A DNA stretch of 64,000 bases from Dactylorhiza incarnata (Eukaryota > Streptophyta > Magnoliopsida > Asparagales > Orchidaceae): assembly GCA_033032865.1 (NCBI GenBank), contig JAWHQI010000520.1:310001-374000 (forward strand), in the 5' to 3' direction. Positions within the stretch are counted from its first letter, which is position 1. Every line of letters starts with the position of its first letter. Shown here in pieces: positions 45,844-54,715 of the stretch. The translations under genes and the position numbers were made by a program. The notes beneath the pieces were generated by a model. The model was not told where the DNA came from. It ran no database searches and saw only the letters and a list, made by a program, of their open reading frames with translations.

Positions 45844-48138
45844 CTACCATATACGCTCCGGTACCGGAAGGGGTTGTAGGAGGCCGCCTGGGAACAGTGC
45901 TTCATACTTGGCCTTCTGACATGTAAGGCATTCGGCGACGTAGGCCTTGATTTGGTGAAACATCTGAGGCCAGAACAAGGAGGCCGACAAGCGGCGATAT
46001 GTCCGGAAGGCGCCGGCGTGACCGCCGGTTGGGGACGCGTGGAACTCGGCCAGCAACCGAGGAATGCACGCGGAGGACGCGGAAAGTGCCAAACGTCCGC
46101 GGTAGAACAGACGTCCGCCAATGAGGGAGTAGGGGGGGTGCGCCGCTGGGTCGGTGATGAGAGCCGCCCGGATTGCTGATAAGTACGGGTCCTGCTCGAC
46201 TCCCTCCTGTATATCGGAGCCCTCTTCCCAGACCGGTCGAGAAATTGCGGTCAACTCGGGTGCGTGCGGTTGGCGAGACAGCGCATCCGCCGCCCGGTTT
46301 GTTTTACCGGAGCGGAACTCGATCGAAAAGTCGTAGCCCAATAGCTTCGCGACCCAAACTTGTTGTGCCGGTGTGGCGATTTTCTGTTGGAGGAGATAAC
46401 AGAGGCTGTGGTGATCCGTCCGAACCACGAACGGCCGACCGAGAAGGTATGGCCGCCAGTGCTGTACCGCCAATACCAAGGCCATCAGTTCATTCTCATA
46501 TGCCGAACGGCTGCGAACAGCGGGGGAGAAAGCCCGACTGTAGAAAGCTATTGGTCGTCCGGACTGCATAAGGACCGCGCCGACACCGGTGCTCGATGCG
46601 TCGCACTCGACCACAAAGGGTTGTTGGAAGTCCGGCATAGCCAATACCGGCCCATGCACGAGGGCCGATTGCAAGGCCGCGAACGCTGCCATGGCCGCCG
46701 CCGACCAGATGAATGGGCCCTCCTCCGAAAGCTTGAGTAGTTGGGTGAGGGGGCGGGCTAAAGTCCCATAGCCTTGAATGAACCGGCGGTAGTAGCCGGT
46801 CAAGCCCAGGAATCCGCGCACCTCACGGACCGATGTGGGCGCCGGCCAGTGAAGCACCGCCGCAACCTTGTCGGCCTCCATGGCCACTCCGTTGGCCGAG
46901 ATCGTGTGGCCCAGGTAACTAACCGAAGTGGTTCCGAAGGAGCACTTCTTCCGGTTGAGGACGAGGCTGTGGCTGCGAAGAGTGCGGAGGGTGGCTCGGA
47001 CGTGCTGGGGGTGTTCCTGCCAATTGGAACTATATACCAATATATCATCAAAAAATACAAGCACATGTTTGCGGAGTACCGGCCGAAAAATGTTGTTCAT
47101 CGTAGCCTGAAAAGTTGTCGGGGCGTTGGTCAAGCCGAACGGCATGACCAAGAACTCGAAGTGGCCATCGTGAGTACGAAACGCAGTCTTGGGAATATCC
47201 GCCGGGCGCACTCGAATCTGATGATAGCCGGAGCGGAGATCCAGCTTGGTAAAGAAGGTTGCGCCATGGAGCTCGTCCAAGAGCTCCTGGATGACCGGAA
47301 TCGGGTATTTGTTGGCGACGGTGGCCTTGTTGAGTTCCTGATAGTCCACGCAGAAACACCAACTGCCATCTTTCTTCCGCACGAGGAGGACCGGGCTGGA
47401 GAAGGGGCTGGCGCTCGGCCGAATGATGCCCCCCAAAAGCATTTCCCGCACGAGGCGTTCGATCTCGTCTTTCTGAACGTGTCCATATCGGTACGGTCGA
47501 ACTGATACTGCTGATGTCCCCGGGTGAAGTACGATGACATGGTCCGTGGGGCGGGCCGAGGGTAAGCCGGTCGGGGCCACGAAAGTTTCGGCAAACTCGT
47601 CCAAGATGCCCCGGATGTCGTCCGGTAAAGGGTGCGGCTCCTCTTGGTCGCTCACCAAGAGCCATAGCCATGCCGAGAAGTTGACAGACGAGGTGCGTTG
47701 AAGGGCCCGGAATGACACTGGCGTCCGCAGGAGGGTGGAGTCACCCGTATGGCAGCACGACGTCGCCCCCTGCTGAAAGTGTATCGTCATCTTCGCCCAG
47801 TTTACTCGAACGTCGCCCAGCGTTTGCAACCAAGCAACCCCCAAGATGGCGTCAATGCCGCCTAACTCGAAAATGTAGAAGTCGGCCGTGACAGAGCACG
47901 AGCCCGCGGTCAGCGTGATCGCTTGGCACTGGCCCTGTGTCGGCCGTCGGCGGCCGTCCCCTAAGTAGACTGTGAATTCCGCGGATGGAAGGTGGGGAAG
48001 AGCGAGATCGCGCGCCAGGTTTGCCGAGATAAAGTTGTGGCTCTCGCCACTGTCAATCATGATAACAATGTCACGGTCCCGAATGCGGCCTTGGATTTCA
48101 TCGTGCGAGGACCCGTGATGCCGCCGACCGAGAAGCAA
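45844..48138 (-). CDS. chromovirus protease, reverse transcriptase and RNase H, ending in a premature stop
   Basis: 764 codons: protease (IVIMIDSGESHNFIS, with E for the usual A/S, and GIDAILGVAWLQTLG), RT (IRPSASPFSSPVLLVRKKDG, FCVDYQELNKATV, FFTKLDLRSGYHQIRV, MPFGLTNAPTTFQ and VFFDDILVYS with catalytic DD), RNase H (FVVECDASSTGVGAVL, YENELMALVLAVQHWR, VRTDHHSLCYLL) and the integrase zinc finger (EFHASPTGGHAG...CLTCQKAK). It stops at TAG 45846-45844, where a glutamate codon (PERIW-E-DI) would be expected, so integrase is separated by one nonsense change. Confidence 0.92.
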   Translation of the reverse strand: MLLGRRHHGSSHDEIQGRIRDRDIVIMIDSGESHNFISANLARDLALPHLPSAEFTVYLGDGRRRPTQGQCQAITLTAGSCSVTADFYIFELGGIDAILGVAWLQTLGDVRVNWAKMTIHFQQGATSCCHTGDSTLLRTPVSFRALQRTSSVNFSAWLWLLVSDQEEPHPLPDDIRGILDEFAETFVAPTGLPSARPTDHVIVLHPGTSAVSVRPYRYGHVQKDEIERLVREMLLGGIIRPSASPFSSPVLLVRKKDGSWCFCVDYQELNKATVANKYPIPVIQELLDELHGATFFTKLDLRSGYHQIRVRPADIPKTAFRTHDGHFEFLVMPFGLTNAPTTFQATMNNIFRPVLRKHVLVFFDDILVYSSNWQEHPQHVRATLRTLRSHSLVLNRKKCSFGTTSVSYLGHTISANGVAMEADKVAAVLHWPAPTSVREVRGFLGLTGYYRRFIQGYGTLARPLTQLLKLSEEGPFIWSAAAMAAFAALQSALVHGPVLAMPDFQQPFVVECDASSTGVGAVLMQSGRPIAFYSRAFSPAVRSRSAYENELMALVLAVQHWRPYLLGRPFVVRTDHHSLCYLLQQKIATPAQQVWVAKLLGYDFSIEFRSGKTNRAADALSRQPHAPELTAISRPVWEEGSDIQEGVEQDPYLSAIRAALITDPAAHPPYSLIGGRLFYRGRLALSASSACIPRLLAEFHASPTGGHAGAFRTYRRLSASLFWPQMFHQIKAYVAECLTCQKAKYEALFPGGLLQPLPVPERIW

Positions 48139-49270
48139 GGAAGCTCCAGGCAGTGGAATGGCTCGGTGGGGTGAAGGAGAGGTTCGGCTTCCTCGGGTAA
48201 GAGAGGTTCAATCTCCTCGACCAGCGCCTCTGTAGCTGCGTCGTCTCCAAACAGGGCATGAAATTCTTTGACCGAGCAGACATGGTTGGGGGAGTACGGT
48301 TGATGGCACCGGAAACATAACCCCTTGCGGCGGAGGTCGTTGTACTCGCTATCCGAAAAAACGGTGGTGAGTGGGGCGGCCTGTCCGCTGGCCACCATGT
48401 TGAACTTGCCGAGGCGCCACGTCCCGCGGAGGGGCCGGCCGAGGCGGCGGGTGGTGAGCCGGGGCCGGGTGGCGAATGCCCAGATCCGCCTCGACGGCGC
48501 GAGCAAGGTCGATTGCGGCCGAAACAATGTGGGGATGGTGGGTACGGAGGCAAGAACGAATGGCGGGCAGCAAACCTTGCAGAAAAAAACCCAAATAGTG
48601 GTCGGGTGGCAGCCCCGGTACGTGTGAGACCAATGCCATGAACTCATCAATGTACGTGTCGAGGTCGGAGGACTGGCGTATGCTGCAGAGACGCTCAATG
48701 GCGGAGCCGGAGTGACGCGCATCGTAACGCTGAATCATTTCGTGCTTGAGCTCGGCCCAAGAAATCTGGGTTGCACCTGGCGAAGCCACCGTGCCCAGTG
48801 CAAGGCGGAACCCGAAAGGCCGACGACCGCCGTGCCCACCTTGTCATCTTCGTGGGTAAGGTGGAGGTCGAAAAATTGCTCGGCGCGGGCTATCCAGCCC
48901 ATGGGATCCACCCCGGTGAAGGACTGCAACTCCAATGCAAGCGGGGGTCGGCCGGCCGGCGGGAGAGGGGCCGCAGGGCGCGGATCGAGCACTAAGGGCG
49001 GCTGGTGAGCGGGGGAGGGGGAGGTTGCCCGAGGATCGAGCCACCCTCCCGGATCGATGTTGAGGACGCGGCTATGGGCGAGGCGACCGCGAGCTGGTCC
49101 AGGCGGGCGAGAATGGAGGCGGTGGTGTTCTGGTTGTTGAGGGCGAGAGTTTGGAGCGTGGCCATGGACGCCCGGAGGTCCGAGAGTTCGGAATCGAGGG
49201 CGTCGGCGCGAGCGCGGAGGTCTTCCGCACCGTCGAGGGAGGTGGAGGAGTGGCGGGTTGTAACCGTCAT
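48139..49270 (-). pseudogene. chromovirus gag, frameshifted
   Basis: It starts MTVTTRHSSTSLDGAEDL at 49270. Gag pieces occur in successive frames: coiled-coil-like ARADALDSELSDLRASMATL; LELQSFTGVDPMGWIARAEQFFDL; ELKHEMIQRYDARHSGSAIERL, YIDEFMALVSHVPGLPPDHYLGFFLQGL; and GLCFRCHQPYSPNHVC, the zinc knuckle of chromovirus type. At least three frame changes (near 49000, 48780 and 48350) make it non-functional. The knuckle frame overlaps the protease frame at 48138-48057. Confidence 0.85.
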
Positions 49271-49309
49271 GGCTTTGAGATTCCGGCGGCGCTGCGGCGG
49301 GCGGAGCGG

Positions 49310-49330
49310 CAGGTCGGACCTATGATACCA
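49310..49330 (-). other. PBS overlapping the LTR end
   Basis: In element orientation the 5' LTR ends TGGTATCA and continues TAGGTC. Its first eight bases fit the initiator tRNA-Met PBS, and they are part of the LTR because the same eight bases occur at the outer end of the 3' LTR (44323-44330). The usual GAGC is replaced by TAGG. Confidence 0.65.
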
Positions 49331-49785
49331 CTTAGGTATCGGCGGACGGCAGTGGGAGCGGCAGCGAGGGAAAGGGGCGGTAGGCGCGGTGTCGTCGGGC
49401 AGCAGCGGGGCGTTACTGGGCGGAAGCGGGGAAAGGAGATAGGTTAGAGAGGGAGATAGAAGAGGAGAGAGAGAGGAGATAGAACGAAAGGAAGGGGAGC
49501 AGCCCCTCTTAGCACAAATGATCCAAAGATACCCATTAGGTTTTTAGGAAGACCTCTTATACTATGAGGCCTCCCCAATACATTACTAAAATACCCATAA
49601 ACAAGATAATAAATTACTAAGCCTGCTCATCTCCAATGCCAGCGCCGGTCCTGCTGTCGCCGTTGGTATCGCCGGTGGTACCGCCCGGCAATACCAATTC
49701 GCGTGTTGCTCCTGTGTCAACCGCTCCGCGAGCTCGCCGCGCGTACACCCGCCACGGTGGTTCTTCCTCCCGCAAGTCGGTAACA
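49323..49785 (-). repeat. 5' LTR of the chromovirus
   Basis: 463 bp, about 15 bp longer than the 3' LTR because of a duplicated TGGTATCGCCG-like segment near 49664-49680 and a small change in the GAGA run near 49468. Confidence 0.9.
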
Positions 49786-49794
49786 TACACACAC

Positions 49795-50345
49795 ACATAA
49801 ATTGTGTGCGGGGTTGCCCCGTGCCCCAACATGACAGTACACCCGCCATTAGTCGTCTGCATGAAAATTCTTGCCATGCCAAATACAAAAATCAATAGAA
49901 ATTGAGGGGTTGATATCACATTGTTTAACATAAAATAAAATAAAAACACAAATTAACATCACATATAAAAAGAAAAAATTTAATAAAAAGGTGTAATATT
50001 GGAAAGACTAATGTTTCACCAAATGATATTTTTTCCTTAAATATAATACTAGTAGTCGTGCACTGGGTTCTCCCGTGCCCCGATGCGACAGCACATCCTC
50101 CATTAGTTGTATGTTTAAAAAATTGTTACGGCAAATACACAACTCAAACAAAAAGGAGGGCACACTACAAATTAATTAAGTAATGAAAAGTAGGAAAATT
50201 TGTAATAAAGAAGTGTTAAATTGAAAAGATGAATGTTTCACCAAAGAGTATTTTTACTTTATAAAGTCGGTATCTATACTGTGTGTGCAAGCAGTCGTGC
50301 ATGGGGTTTCCACCTACACGACGCGACAATACACCCACTATTTAT
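49795..50345. repeat. Three diverged tandem units of about 240 bp
   Basis: The motif GTCGTGCA-GGG-CCCGTGCCCC-GATGCGACAGCACA-CC recurs near 49806-49855, 50056-50110 and 50291-50340, with an AT-rich filler (ATGTTTCACCAAA, TATTTTT) between. The first unit abuts the chromovirus right TSD, so the chromovirus inserted into or beside this array. Function unknown. Confidence 0.65.
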
Positions 50346-50410
50346 ATTTATATACACACATACATATAAGTAAGAGGGGAGTGAAGAGATCGATAAATTA
50401 TTATTATATT

Positions 50411-50929
50411 TCAGAAGGGTAGTTCCTCGTGAAATGTCACATCACGAGAGTGAATGATACAACGGAAACGGGGATCATAACAGCGATACCCCTTAGTGGT
50501 AGTCGAGTAGCCCAGAAAGAGACAACGGACAGCCCGATCGTCGAGTTTTGTCCGGGAAGGACGCCGATCCTGGACAAAACACACACAGCCAAAGACCCGA
50601 AGAGGGATGGGAAAAACAGAGGCGGAAGTGTGGAGAAGACTGTAAGGAGCAATACCGCCGAGGGGGCGGGACGGAGTTCGATTGATAAGGAAGGCTGCGG
50701 TAAGGAGAGCATCACTCCAGTAGGACTTAGGAACATGCATGCCTCGTAGAAGGCATCGAACAGTGTCCAACATGTGACGGTTTTTGCGTTCGGCCACGCC
50801 ATTTTGCTCGGGGGTGGCCGGACACGAAAACTGGTGAATGGGTGCCTTCAGAGCGAAGAAACATGTCAAAGGAGCGTGAGGTGTATTCACCTCCACTGTC
50901 AGAGCGAAGAATGTGAACAGACTTGTCAT
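50411..50929 (-). pseudogene. copia integrase C-part, truncated
   Basis: Reads IHQFSCPATPEQNGVAERKNRHMLDTVRCLL, FGCVCFVQDRRPSRTKLDDRAVRCLFLGYSTTTKGYRCYDPRFRC and RDVTFHEELPF. This lines up with 11400-10990 of the complete copy. It breaks off at about 50413 within a TTTCAGAAGG junction. A frame change near 50850 separates it from the DNGGEY part (51083-50727). Confidence 0.82.
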
Positions 50930-50989
50930 GTTGTGTTTGTATCATAGCAGTAAAGTGAGTGTAAACAGAAAGAACGTCAGATTTACGTT

Positions 50990-52567
50990 TCAGAAGGTAA
51001 ACCCATAAACAGCGAGAATAGTCATCAATAAAAGTGACAAAATACGAGAATCCATCAAAAGAAACAATAGGGCAGGGCCCCAAACATCAGAATATATCAA
51101 CTCAAAACAAGAAGTAGCACGACTAACAGAGGATACATAGGTACTGCGAGTGTGTTTTGACAATTCGCAAACATCACAATGAAAAGGAAAAGAGAAAGAT
51201 ACATCAGGGCAAACAGATAACATCCGAGGAGGGCTAGCATGACTGAGGCGGGCATGCCAAAGCAAACTCGATGACGAAGCAGGAGCAGCAGTGGTGGTGG
51301 TAGCAGCAGTAGAGGGAGGCATCACCAGATGGTACATCCCATTCTTCTCAATCCCCGTACCAAAAGTCCTCCTGGATCGCAGGTCCTGAAAAACACAATG
51401 ATCAGAGTAGAAAGTGACTGAGCAGTTCAAAGCACGAGTAATACTACTAACAGATAAAAGGTTGAGAGCCATGTGGGGTACAAGAAGAACAAAGTCAAGG
51501 GAGAGAGAGGAAGAGAGAGAGACAGTTCCCTGGCTGAGGACAGGAGTAAACGAGCCATCAGCAAGGCGCACATCCCGGTGGGAGCAAGGAGCAACCTGGC
51601 GCAGGAGGGAAGACGTACCAGTCATATGGTCGGTGGCACCAGAATCAATCACCCAGGGTGACGAACCCTGGTCAACCGTGGTCGCAGAGAAAGCAAACAG
51701 AGTACCTGAGGATGAAGAGCTAGGAGAGGCAGAGGCAGTAGTGGAGGACTGAGATTGCTGGAACTGCTGAAACTGGGCCAACAGGTGACTGAAATCCGAA
51801 GCAGTGACTCCTGAGGGACGCTCGACGGTATCAAAAGACTCGACAACAGCAATGGTAGAGCGCGGAGCACCAGACGAAGTACGGTCAGAACCCCGGAGGT
51901 GTGGGTAGAGCTGATAGCAACGACTGCGGTCATGATAGAGACGCCCACAATGAGAGCAAGGGCCAGGCGGACCCGTAGAGCTACGGCCACCGGAGGAGCC
52001 ACGTCCCCCAGACGGCGTAGAAGAACCACGACCTCCACGGCTCCGAGAGCCAGAAGTGGGAGGACGAGAAGAAGCTGCAAGAGCCATCTGCTCAGTAGGG
52101 AGCGAGGAAGTAGTACGCCCGCCGGAGAGGCATGAGTGGCGCTGCAGATGTTTCTCATGCTCAGAGACAATGGAGTAGGCCTCAAGAAGATCTGGCAAAG
52201 GAGACATGCCCACAATCTGAGCACGTGTGGACTCATACTCGGGGCGAAGCCCCATCAAGAACTGATAGGTCTCCCGACGCTGTCGCTGTTGCCGGACAAG
52301 GGTGACATCCTCGGGAGATTTCAGGGCACTAAGAGGCTCCAGATCGTTGAGTTCCAGAAAACGATCCTGAAGGTAGGTGAAGTACTCCTGAACAGACCGC
52401 TCCCCCTGAGTAGCGGAAGCAATATCCTGAAAGACACCAAAAAATCTGGGCATCAACACGTGTGTGCCCGAAGGTGCGCTGAAGGGCGGACCAAAGTTCG
52501 GCGATGTCTTCAAAACGCATGAACTGGCCGAAGATACGAGGCTCCATCGAGCACTGGATCCAGCCAA
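50990..52567 (-). CDS. copia gag, protease and pre-integrase, long open segment
   Basis: 525 open codons: YFTYLQDRFLELNDLEPLSALKS, RRETYQFLMGLRPEYESTRAQI, the zinc knuckle CSHCGRLYHDRSRC, the protease WVIDSGATDHMTG, then LADGSFTPVLSQGTVSLS, NLLSVSSITRALNC, WHARLSHAS...CDVCELSKH and ELIYSDVWGPA. The gag N-part is in another frame (52775-52440) owing to a shift near 52440. Unlike the complete copy, the gag-to-integrase join near 12090 is intact here. Confidence 0.85.
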   Translation of the reverse strand: MAGSSARWSLVSSASSCVLKTSPNFGPPFSAPSGTHVLMPRFFGVFQDIASATQGERSVQEYFTYLQDRFLELNDLEPLSALKSPEDVTLVRQQRQRRETYQFLMGLRPEYESTRAQIVGMSPLPDLLEAYSIVSEHEKHLQRHSCLSGGRTTSSLPTEQMALAASSRPPTSGSRSRGGRGSSTPSGGRGSSGGRSSTGPPGPCSHCGRLYHDRSRCYQLYPHLRGSDRTSSGAPRSTIAVVESFDTVERPSGVTASDFSHLLAQFQQFQQSQSSTTASASPSSSSSGTLFAFSATTVDQGSSPWVIDSGATDHMTGTSSLLRQVAPCSHRDVRLADGSFTPVLSQGTVSLSSSLSLDFVLLVPHMALNLLSVSSITRALNCSVTFYSDHCVFQDLRSRRTFGTGIEKNGMYHLVMPPSTAATTTTAAPASSSSLLWHARLSHASPPRMLSVCPDVSFSFPFHCDVCELSKHTRSTYVSSVSRATSCFELIYSDVWGPALLFLLMDSRILSLLLMTILAVYGFTF

Positions 52568-52775
52568 GAACTATGAATTTCTCTGTGGACCACTTGACCA
52601 AATCATCTTTCTTGTCAGCAGGAGGCTGTGGAGGGCCGCCAGTCAACCAAGAAAGTTTATTTCTACCAGCAAGGGCCACCTTCACCGATGTAGCCCAAGA
52701 AGAATAGTTCCGCTCATCCAGAAGGATGCTAGTAATCCGCCTCGAGGAGGATTTGTAGGTATCCGTAGAAGCCAT
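52440..52775 (-). pseudogene. copia gag N-part
   Basis: From the ATG with complement 52773-52775: MASTDTYKSSSRRITSILL, ERNYSSWATSVKVALAGRNKL, WSTEKFIVLGWIQCSMEPRIF and LWSALQRTFGHTRVDAQIF. A one-base change in the run near 52440 shifts it away from the downstream frame. Confidence 0.82.
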
Positions 52776-53208
52776 AAACCAAGAGGAAAGAAACACCGAG
52801 ATCCCTCCCACAAAGGAGATCGAGGATCGAAAAGAAAAATGGCTCCGGGAACCTGACGAAGCACTGGAACAATCGCCGATGCGGGAGGCTGGAACGGGCG
52901 GGACCGATCGTAGATGCGGCCTGGAACAGTCGCAAGACCGGCGTCGATCGACGAGGCTGGTCTGGAAGAACCGACGACGTCAATCGAAGATGCGGGAACA
53001 AGCGTCGGCGTCGATCGGGGATCGACGATGCGGGAACAGGAAACAGGCGTCGGCGCCGATCCGGGAGCAGGCGTCGGTCGTCGATTCGGGAACAGGAAAC
53101 GAGCGCGAGACTGGATCGACGAGGATGGATCGTCGACGCTGGAAATGGCGAGGAATGACGGTGCGGGAACGGGAAGCCGACGGGAACCCTAGGTTTGCTC
53201 TGATACCA

Positions 53209-53369
53209 TGAAGGATGAAATAATGAAAGCTCTCAGGTCTCCAATGTGGAGTCCTAACATATATATAAAATATCTCAAAGATGGATAATTACAATTAAGC
53301 CCTACAACAATACACACGATATATGCAGACTATAAATATACAAATACACTGATAATAATAACTCCAATA
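53209..53369 (-). repeat. 5' LTR of the truncated copia
   Basis: 161 bp, bounded by the PBS complement (GCTCTGATACCA, 53197-53208) on the inside and AACTCCAATA on the outside. Same terminal sequence TATTGGAGTT as the complete copia. Confidence 0.82.
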
Positions 53370-53670
53370 AATATGACAATCACATCACTCACCTTTAATA
53401 TTTTTTAATGGGGCTACTTAATGATTTATATAATTTATAAATACAATTTAAATATTTAATAACTAATAATGTATGCACAAGTAAAATGAAATAGAATTCA
53501 GCCCACATATGCCCCAACAGCCAAGATACCCTGTCGGTCGCCACCCCCAATTTTGCATTTGGCGAAATAGAATATTTCAGGAGGACGACAACATGGGCAG
53601 TGTTGCTATCGGGACAACAAGAGCGAACGCCGTGCACGACGCTTGTACACACACACACACACACACATAT

Positions 53671-53814
53671 ATAAGGAATAATTACCAAAGCTTCCCCTGG
53701 AAGATAGCATAATTACAGATTGCACCCCTCTTATTATTGAAATTACAAAAACCTCCCCTAAATGTTATAAAACATAACATTTACCTCAAATTTCATAACA
53801 TCCATGCACAAAAT

Positions 53815-53855
<41 letters not shown>

Positions 53856-54030
53856 AAAATGTACTCCGAAGGGGGTATTTTTGTTCATGAATGTATGAAA
53901 TGTGAACTTCAGGGGAGGTAAATGTTATGTTTTGTAACATTGAGAGGAGTTTTTTGTAATTTCAATAATAAGAGGGGTGCAATCTGTAATTTTCCAAACT
54001 TAGAGGGGAGGTCCCGGTAAATGCCCCTAT
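53671..54030. mobile_element. Long-TIR fold-back MITE, copy 2, with poly-C centre
   Basis: Inverted arms of about 150 bp: left AATTACAGATTGCACCCCTC, GAAATTACAAAAACCTCCCC, ACATAACATTTACCTC; right the complements. In the centre is a run of 39 C at 53816-53854. Same family as 42930-43235. A CA microsatellite (53647-53668) lies just outside. Confidence 0.8.
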
Positions 54031-54059
54031 ATATAATGTGTATAATACTACAATTTTCT

Positions 54060-54540
54060 GATGTTGACTATATTCTCCACAAGCCCCCTTACATGTAGGC
54101 TCTCAAAGTTAGAGAACCTTTTTTATAAGTCATGTGAGAGTGGATCGAAGGGTCTAATATGCTTTGAGATCATGTTATTATAGGTGGAGGGCCTCAAGAT
54201 CTACATCATGTTCATAATGCTACATAAGTTTTTCAATGTGAAACTATATTCGCTACTCGCACTCTCACATGCCGCTCTTCAGCCTTAACACTTTTTTTTT
54301 TAAATTGAACGAGTTGGCCTTTGAGCTTAACTTGCTCTAATACCATGTTAGAGTCTATAAGTCCAATCTAAAAGCTAATTAATTATAGTTGGAGGGGGCT
54401 AAGATCTATATTAAGCCTATATGAATTTTTCAACAAGAGACATACTCTCTAGACCCCATAATCTCGTACCTTGCTTCACGAAACTAAACCATCTTTTTTT
54501 TAAGCCGCAGAGGCGCCTACTAATTTAATTTCGTGCTCTT
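54060..54540 (-). other. Possible decayed LTR remnants
   Basis: Two related blocks (54160-54250 and 54340-54440) share TATAGGTGGAGGG, CTCAAGATCTACAT and a TTTTTCAATGTGA-like end. GCTCTAATACCA at 54343-54354 resembles the complement of the initiator tRNA-Met PBS with one change. This suggests remnants of a - strand LTR element, but no coding part is left. Low confidence. Confidence 0.35.
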
Positions 54541-54559
54541 CTTCTGAAAACATGCCCAG

Positions 54560-54715
54560 ACAAGGGAGCGGTATAAAGCCTTGAACGAAAACTCGGCGGA
54601 GAAAATAGCGAATTATGTACTGAGCGAAGCTCGAACGTTGCGAACCAAGGACAACACTTCGGTTATCTTCTTAGACTTCGATCTCATGAGAACGTGTTCT
54701 CATAGGCCCAATTGA
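54560..54715 (+). CDS. KAPP: KAPP terminal exon (KDNTSVIFLDFD)
   Basis: The acceptor CATGCCCAG ends at 54559. In phase 0 the exon reads TRERYKALNENSAEKIANYV, LSEARTLRTKDNTSVIFLDF and DLMRTCSHRPN, then TGA at 54713-54715. DNTSV contains the last metal-binding aspartate of PP2Cs. The tail after LDFD is eight to nine residues longer than I recall for Arabidopsis KAPP. Confidence 0.93.
   Translation, partial: TRERYKALNENSAEKIANYVLSEARTLRTKDNTSVIFLDFDLMRTCSHRPN

Larger units (their letters stand above)
44323..49785 (-). mobile_element. Complete Ty3/gypsy chromovirus, TSD TACAC
   Basis: LTRs are 44323-44770 (3' LTR) and 49323-49785 (5' LTR). In element orientation they begin TGTTACC and end GTGGTATCA, and the flanks are TACAC at 44318-44322 and 49786-49790. 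The order gag, protease, RT, RNase H, integrase, chromodomain-like C-terminus is that of chromoviruses. The pol frame continues through the 3' LTR boundary and ends at 44614, so its last 51 or so codons are LTR sequence. The LTR end TGGTATCA also forms the start of the PBS. Gag has several frameshifts and pol one stop, so this copy is dead, but LTR similarity (a 15-bp indel and scattered changes) suggests it is fairly young. Confidence 0.93.
50411..53369 (-). mobile_element. Truncated Ty1/copia, 5' part (sister of 8957-13932)
   Basis: The 5' LTR is 53209-53369 (in element orientation TATTGGAGTT...TTCA), the PBS complement GCTCTGATACCA 53197-53208, then leader, gag, protease and the first half of integrase. 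Homology stops at about 50411, before the RT. Protein sequence is close to the complete copia (same SWATS-KVALAGRNKLSWLTGG, WVIDSGATDHMTG), while the LTR differs outside TATTGGAGTT. The right-end flank is AT-rich and no second LTR is found. Confidence 0.88.
14503..54715 (+). other. KAPP: Kinase-associated protein phosphatase (PP2C) gene, 3' part, six exons over 40 kb
   Basis: Six exons on the + strand join through GT-AG borders with matching phases (1-0, 0-0, 2-1, 1-2, 2-0, 0-stop) into an uninterrupted 228-codon tail of a PP2C. The order of motifs is GCTATVLLVW, CANVGDSA, MTEDHR, LKDGEARL, LGRMLGDKFLKEQD, SDGLWDV, and KDNTSVIFLDFD. These match KAPP of Arabidopsis as I remember it, more closely than the many stand-alone PP2Cs. 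KAPP is known to bind phosphorylated receptor-like kinases through an FHA domain and dampen their signalling at the plasma membrane. The FHA and membrane-anchor exons are not in the window. Introns are about 16.5, 12.3, 0.22, 0.09 and 10.3 kb and full of retrotransposons, yet no exon is damaged. Confidence 0.88.

Noticed and set aside
46154..49447. Long + strand frames opposite the chromovirus
   Set aside because: They are complementary shadows of the GC-rich gag-pol on the - strand and show no domains.
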